64,000 bases of DNA from Gambelia wislizenii (lineage: Eukaryota > Chordata > Lepidosauria > Squamata > Crotaphytidae). The stretch covers positions 180,253,001 through 180,317,000 of the forward strand of contig JAUMIR010000001.1 in NCBI GenBank assembly GCA_030847615.1. The letters run 5' to 3'. This document shows positions 58,601-64,000 of this stretch, piece by piece (the stretch's first letter is position 1; the number at the start of each line of letters is the position of its first letter). The notes beneath the pieces are model-generated. The model worked only from the letters and a program-made list of their open reading frames with translations. It searched no databases and was not told the DNA's origin. The translations under genes and the position numbers were made by a program.

Positions 58601-59480
58601 TGGTTGTAGGAGTTGTTTGATGGTTTTGATGCTCATACAGAGATTATTCAGACCTCCCTGGGACAGTGGAAGGGTGGTGCTGGAGCTCAACAGCATTAGG
58701 CAGCCCTGGACTCCTGATGCACTTTCATTCACTGCCAGAAGAAGCAGTAGCTATCCAGCATGTATTGTTTGTCAGAAATGAACTGTTTCTAGAGCTGCCT
58801 ATTTCTCCAATGCCTGGTTCTGAGGGGTACCATAGGAAGGGTAGCTTGGAAAAATCACACAGGCCCCATCTATATGGGGAGGGCAGAGTACCTCGCAGTA
58901 ATGGCATTTCACAGCAACAGCAACTTGTCTTGGTGGTGTTTTTGCCCCCAGAAGCTTCACATGCCAGATGGTGGCCGTGAGTGATTCACTCTTGTTAGTA
59001 CTTAGCTACTGCCAAACTTAAACAACAACAACAACAATGTCTAAGGTGTGATGGACCAATAGAGTGATTTTTCAATTTAAAGAGACAGCAAAACAAAACA
59101 AAAAATTACCCCATTTTATCTCGCTAAGGCAAAAATTCAACATGGGTCTTTAGCAAGCCTGTTAGCAAGCCCTGCCCGCCATGCTCACCCAGCCAATCAG
59201 CTTCATGCGTCCTCTCATATGGGAGAGCAATTCAGATCAAATTGATTGTCCCAACAAGCAGGATGCACACCCCCTCTCTGTTTTTAAAAAAAATCAGGGA
59301 AAGCCACAAGGGTTTTTCCTGCACTATTTTTGCTGTTTTAGGCCCCCTCCTTCCTAATACTGTGGACTGATGAAGGATCTCATTTAGACAGGTTATATTC
59401 CCAGTGAATTCCATGAGGACAATTTTCACCATTTAGACACTCCCACAATGAAAAAGCACAGGCTATTTTGAAAGCCACCC
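58600..59480. other. Possible old retroposon and repeat remains
   Basis: A 104-codon frame (58666-58980) is followed by an (AAC)n run at 59020-59036, similar to the tails of BovB-dependent elements. CAGCCAATCAGCTTCATGCG near 59189 resembles MITE interiors elsewhere. No firm call. Confidence 0.3.
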
Positions 59481-59786
59481 TCCTATAGTGCCTTGGTTCT
59501 GAGGACCCATGGAATCAGGCACTGAAGAAATAGGTGACTTGGGGGAGAGGGAGGAAACAGCTTCTGGCAAGAGATGTTTGTTGGGTGATCCAGCATAATA
59601 ATACTGGTTGAGTGCTTTTCCTAAATTCCAAATTGTGGCCTAAGTTTGAAACCTGTAGTTTAGTCTAAGAGGCATGAACTGGACCATTTCATAGAGAAAA
59701 TAAGAAAGATGTAAGTTCTCATGCCTCTTTCTGTTTGTGGCAAAACCAAAAACAAACAAAAAAAAACAGTGCAGACTGTCATAGTA

Positions 59787-60022
59787 CAGTAGGAACCCTG
59801 TGTCTGCTGATTCTTTTATCCACTGATTCAGTTACCAGCTATCATAGAGTCTTCCTAGAAAATGCATCTTCTCTAGCCATTTTCTAGGTCCTCCAAGGCA
59901 ACTCTATGGTATTTTAAACTGGAAGTCCCATTTATTTTCAGTGGTGTTTGCTATTATCCGCAGATTTTGTTATTCGCAGTCAGGCCTGGAACCAATTCCC
60001 CACAGATACAGGGGTCCTACTG
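59787..60022. mobile_element. Tigger-like MITE, 236 bp
   Basis: TIRs CAGTAGGAACCCTGTGTCTG and CAGATACAGGGGTCCTACTG are flanked by TA (59785-59786, 60023-60024). The core matches 42012-42263. Confidence 0.92.
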
Positions 60023-60029
60023 TAGTATA

Positions 60030-63000
60030 AACCTGGGAAGAAAGATTTACCTGATTAGATTAAGCCCATTTAATTCATTAGAGTTATCTGTGTGCTCACT
60101 CACCAATTAGCAATTGATTAAATAGCTCTACTTTAGTAGGGACTAACCACCAGGATGTCAGTCCCTTTTAATATTGTATGTATTTTGAGATTATTGAAAA
60201 TTACAAATTAATGCAAAACCTAAAATTATGGGTACGGGCATGCAAAAATGACATAGGGTGGAAATAGACAATGTCTTTATTCCTAGGAACAGGTATCACA
60301 TTGCCACCAAGCATTATGTTTGCTACCTGCTGTGTGTCATTTCTCCTACATCTTATTGTTAAATCTGGGTAGATAATCTGCCTTTTAAATGGATGACAGT
60401 GGTAAAACAATAATAAGGTAAAAATATTAGAAAATGCCTTTTCCAGTTCCAAGGTCAGTTATGATTTAGTCTGAATTTCTCATTGATGTTGACCTTAGTG
60501 GAAATCAATATCTCTGTATTAGTTTTGTGCATTGAAGTATTGGCATGTCATTTGTCAAGTTCTTTCCTTTGCTGGAACAGAAGATAACATAAACTGAAGT
60601 GTTTGAAACTTAAAAGGCACATCACCCACTTGAATTCTCATCATCAAATGAAACAGTTAAAAGCAGTTCCAAACAATATGGCACAGTACACTGTAAGTTT
60701 CCTTTGTTGATTTATTTTTGATGGATTTACGATTTAGAAGTTTAATTCCCTCCCTCCCCTCTGCCAAGTAACATCAGTACCATGGCCAAGGAATAACCTA
60801 TAAAAGAAGGAAAACTGTGAATACACAATGTACAGAGAAATGGAAAAGGTAAACAACATGAGAAGAAGGTTTGTTTGGCCTTGCCACATCCTCTCAGTGA
60901 GCTGTTGCTTGTAGCAAAAAGAATGATGGATTGTATTGAGGCAGAGGGATTTTAAGGTGATGTCAGCTTTACTTTGGAATTGCTCTTAGGGACTGTCTTG
61001 ATAACCACAGACCTGCACAGAAATTGGGATTCCATCATTTGGTAGTACTTCTTGATTTACACTGTGCATGGATAAATTTATTATTTGGGGGTATCGCCCC
61101 ACATTTGTTCTTAGAAGACAAAATGTACAATTATGCACTTTAATTGCTGCTATATTCTTATGAAGGATTCACCTTCTTTTAACAGACTTAACCTTGTGTC
61201 AGCCCCAAAAAGTGGTGGGTGATGTACAGCAGAACTGGCAGAATATTACATCAACTGACAAACATTGAAGATAGGAGCTCAACAGTGTTTGCTAGTTTGT
61301 TTGTTTGCTTGTTTGTTTCTAAAGCAGCAAGCTGCTCTACTTCTTGGTACAGGCCATAGTATCCCTTGTGCAAACTGACAGTCTGTTCCCATTTATAGAG
61401 AGGACGGAGACCCAGCAGAGACTGCCAGTGAAAGGATGGAGGTTATTTTCACTATATCCTTCCATCACTTACCACCGCTCCATGCTTCCCATGCTCTTCT
61501 GGATCCATTTTGTTTACTGAATATTACCCACCCCAGTTCCAAAAGATGTGATGGAGTGTATGAGAAAGCATTTGCAAGAAGGGTTCAAGAAGTGGGGAAA
61601 ATGCCAATAAAAATTGCCCTGCGAATTGGATCTTTCACTAAATGGTCTAATTTGCTGTTAGGGTGGAGAAACCTAATTTATTGTGTGTTTAAAATGTTGG
61701 AAAATGTGATAAAATGATTTAAGATTAAAAAAAGATAAAAAGACTCAAGAGAATGGCATTGTTTTCTCTATAATACTGTACTAATGTTGCAATGGTAGAA
61801 TTTTTAATCCAGTTGTGCATATGTATATGTGGAGAAGGAGAGGCAATTGCATCAACTCGGCTGAAGCTGCAAACGGCCTTTTCTGATGGCAAATGATTCA
61901 TAGCTCAGCTTTGCCATCTGGGGACTATGAGGTTCCATGACTCCTGGCATGAAAAGATGCTATGTGCATCATTTGCTGGGAAATAGATCCCTACAGGGAT
62001 TCTCCTGTGTGTCAGGAATCCTCTGCTGTATGTTATTCCCACCCCTAAGTCAAAGCCTTAAGAGTCTAAAGTAAGGCTTTTTGTCATGAAAGATAAAAGA
62101 GGACTGATGGAAAGAGCAAGAGATGTGGATGGAAGGTGCAGGTCCTGTTTCTAATCCAGCCCTGCAGAGAGGGGGGCTGTGCCTGAGTCAAACCTGGACC
62201 ACTTTATTCAAGTGGGCTTTTCTTTCCACATTTTCAAGGCTTCCTGTTGAAATACGTACCCCATCTCTAGCAGGAAGAAACACAGGGAGGTGCTAAAAGT
62301 ACAAGAATGGGGGATTTCAATATGCTGCTGGACATCTGGCAGGCAGGAAGCCAGGCAGAGATAACCAAATGACAAAAGTGTAGTTCTGACACAGGTGATA
62401 TATTTCCCCACATTTTGTTCTCATGGGCTATTTTAGGTCCAGGACAAACCCTTCTGAAATAGAGAGGCTTATTGCCTGAGGAAGTAAAACAGCAGTGCAG
62501 GCAGAAAATTTCATCTTCCGTCCTGCTTTACCATATGACATCAACGTTTTCAGTTGTTCTTCCAGCCCGGTGGGAGATGGTGGTAAAAGTGTCTTTTTTC
62601 TAACTAGAAAAAAGAGTCTTTTTTCTAACTAGAAAAACCCATTAGAAAAAAAGACTTCCTCTTACCACCATCTCCCATGGGACCATAACAGAAGAACCAC
62701 TGAAGAACAAAAATGTCATGTAGTAAGGCAGGATGGAAGATGAAATGTTCCTGCTGCACTGCTGCTTTACTTCCTCTTGTGATAAGCCTTAGAAAGTCAA
62801 CCAAAGGTTCCATTAAAATATTTTTAAAAACTGGTGTGGGGGGCATGGGATGGGAATGTGTGGCCCTCCAAGGTTCCATGGAGGAACAAGGCAGCCCCAC
62901 AGTCCCTAGCAGTTGCCAACTCTGGTCTAGACAGCAAGTGGTGAATCATATGAATACTATTTCATGTGGAGAAAAATTCACTGCATGTAGCAAGAAAGCA

Positions 63001-63595
63001 TGAGCAGCAAGAACAGGATTAAATCATATCCTTTTGCTCTAAGTTCTATGTGGTAAGACATCTGCTTATTTATTTAGTAGAGAGGAGCATTCTGCACTGC
63101 AAGGTGGCACATGTGTGTGTCTATATGTCTCAAAGACAATCTGTGCATCCACAAGAGTACATTTCTGTAAATGTGCAAACTAAAGCTATGGTAACTGCTG
63201 CCTTTGTACATGGACTATTAAAAAGTACATTTATTAGACTGGTTATTTTTGTCTTTGTGAACAATCAAAAAGCCAGTCCTTTCCCACTTCCTATGGAAGC
63301 GGATATTTTTGAAATTTTATTTTGTTTCACAAAGGCAGAAAAGACTTGTGCAAATTATGTGAATCATGATAAACACAAGCTACTTGGTGCTTTGCAAGAG
63401 CTCTAGCAGGGGATGAGGAATCCTAGTAAAATTACAGCTTGGCAGTATGAGAACAATGGTTAGACCACTGAGTGGACAACATACTCCCTATGTGCCCTAC
63501 ATACACCCCCCCCCAAAAACAACAACAACATTGCACCACTATTTGGCTGCAAAGCACAAAAAGGAATGGACCCATTTTCAACATTTAAATGGTTC
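60030..63595. other. No gene recognised
   Basis: Intronic sequence. A near-exact local duplication with GTCTTTTTTCTAACTAGAAA occurs at 62591-62635. The 118-codon frame at 63050-63406 and 93-codon frame at 61436-61717 lack family signatures. Confidence 0.5.
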
Positions 63596-63599
63596 TAAG

Positions 63600-63820
63600 G
63601 CTGCTGACACACTGCAGAAATAATACAGTTTGACACAGCTTTAACTATCATGGCTCCTTCCTGTGATATCCTGGGATTTGTAGTTTGTGGTGACACCAGA
63701 GCTCTCTGACAGAGAAGGTTAAATATCTCACCAAACTACAAGTCCCAGAATTCCATAGCATTGAGCCATGGCAGTAAAAGCGATGTCAAACTGCATTATT
63801 TCTGCAGTGTATTAGCAGCG
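63600..63820. mobile_element. hAT-like foldback MITE, copy 3
   Basis: Arms GCTGCTGACACACTGCAGAA and TTTCTGCAGTGTATTAGCAG begin and end a palindrome with the shared core ATCCTGGGATTTGTAGTTTG and CAAACTACAAGTCCCAGAAT. Best-preserved hairpin of the three copies. Confidence 0.85.
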
Positions 63821-64000
63821 TATGTGTGTATGTGTGGTTTACTGCTTAAATTCACTGACAAACTTGTAAAACTTCTTTAAAACCAGCAGAAAAAAAGTCT
63901 TATTTTAGTGAATCTTTATCCTTTTGCCAGTGAAAGTTGACAATGTGATTTGCTGCAGAATTTCAACAGGTGGTGGTGGCCACAACAGAAACCTGAGTTT

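Overview
This window looks like intronic DNA of a squamate reptile, most likely a lizard. The evidence is the repeat mix: BovB (RTE) LINEs, tRNA-headed and 5S-rRNA-headed Sauria-type SINEs that share the BovB 3' end, CR1 elements with the (ATTCTATG)n tail, L2 and L1 LINEs, a Penelope-like element with a GIY-YIG endonuclease, and many short DNA transposons (Tigger-like, PIF/Harbinger-like and hAT-like). I cannot name the species.

I support one host coding feature, an exon at 48141-48335 on the + strand. It encodes one complete Sushi (CCP) domain with its four cysteines, bounded by a good acceptor and donor, with both flanking introns in phase 1. Its residues match, from memory, the early Sushi domain of CSMD1 (CUB and Sushi multiple domains 1). 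The window is therefore about 48 kb of the preceding intron, one 195-bp exon and about 15.7 kb of the following intron, which fits the very large introns at the 5' end of CSMD1.

Layout: 0.1-0.8 kb simple and tandem repeats; 1.6-3.0 kb decayed L2-like LINE (-); 3.5-5.3 kb RT fragment, tandem duplication and L1 3' end with a SINE inside it; 5.7-8.6 kb tandem repeat, SINEs and Tigger-like MITEs; 9.6-13.2 kb an unclassified repeat family, one copy split by an L2 insertion; 14.4-17 kb a SINE and low-copy-looking sequence; 18.2-19.9 kb a twin-primed (5'-inverted) LINE next to a CR1 with a 319-codon open RT frame; 21.7-25.5 kb a SINE split by a CR1-tailed chimera, an internally deleted BovB and two Tigger-like MITEs; 27.3-28 kb a hAT-like foldback, the repeat family again and a 94-bp Penelope mini-insertion; 30.8-33.8 kb a second BovB and a complete short Penelope insertion; 35.5-36.2 kb MITE; 40.5-43.7 kb a multi-layer nest of BovB, MITE, L2, Tigger and CR1; 47.8-48.3 kb a 223-bp L1 insertion ending just before the exon; 48.7-54.7 kb MITEs, SINEs and CR1; 54.7-64 kb mostly unannotated intron with one Tigger-like and one hAT-like MITE.

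The mobile elements appear to work as partnerships. The Sauria SINEs copy the BovB 3' tail and presumably used its machinery, the short DNA elements carry only terminal repeats and needed transposases from elsewhere, and the CR1-tailed chimera probably used CR1. I found no evidence of a new gene system. The most informative observations are structural: twin priming, clean target duplications that date nested insertions, MITEs whose cores are tandem hairpins, and a retrotransposon landing 60 bp from a splice acceptor region. All family assignments were made by eye without database searches.
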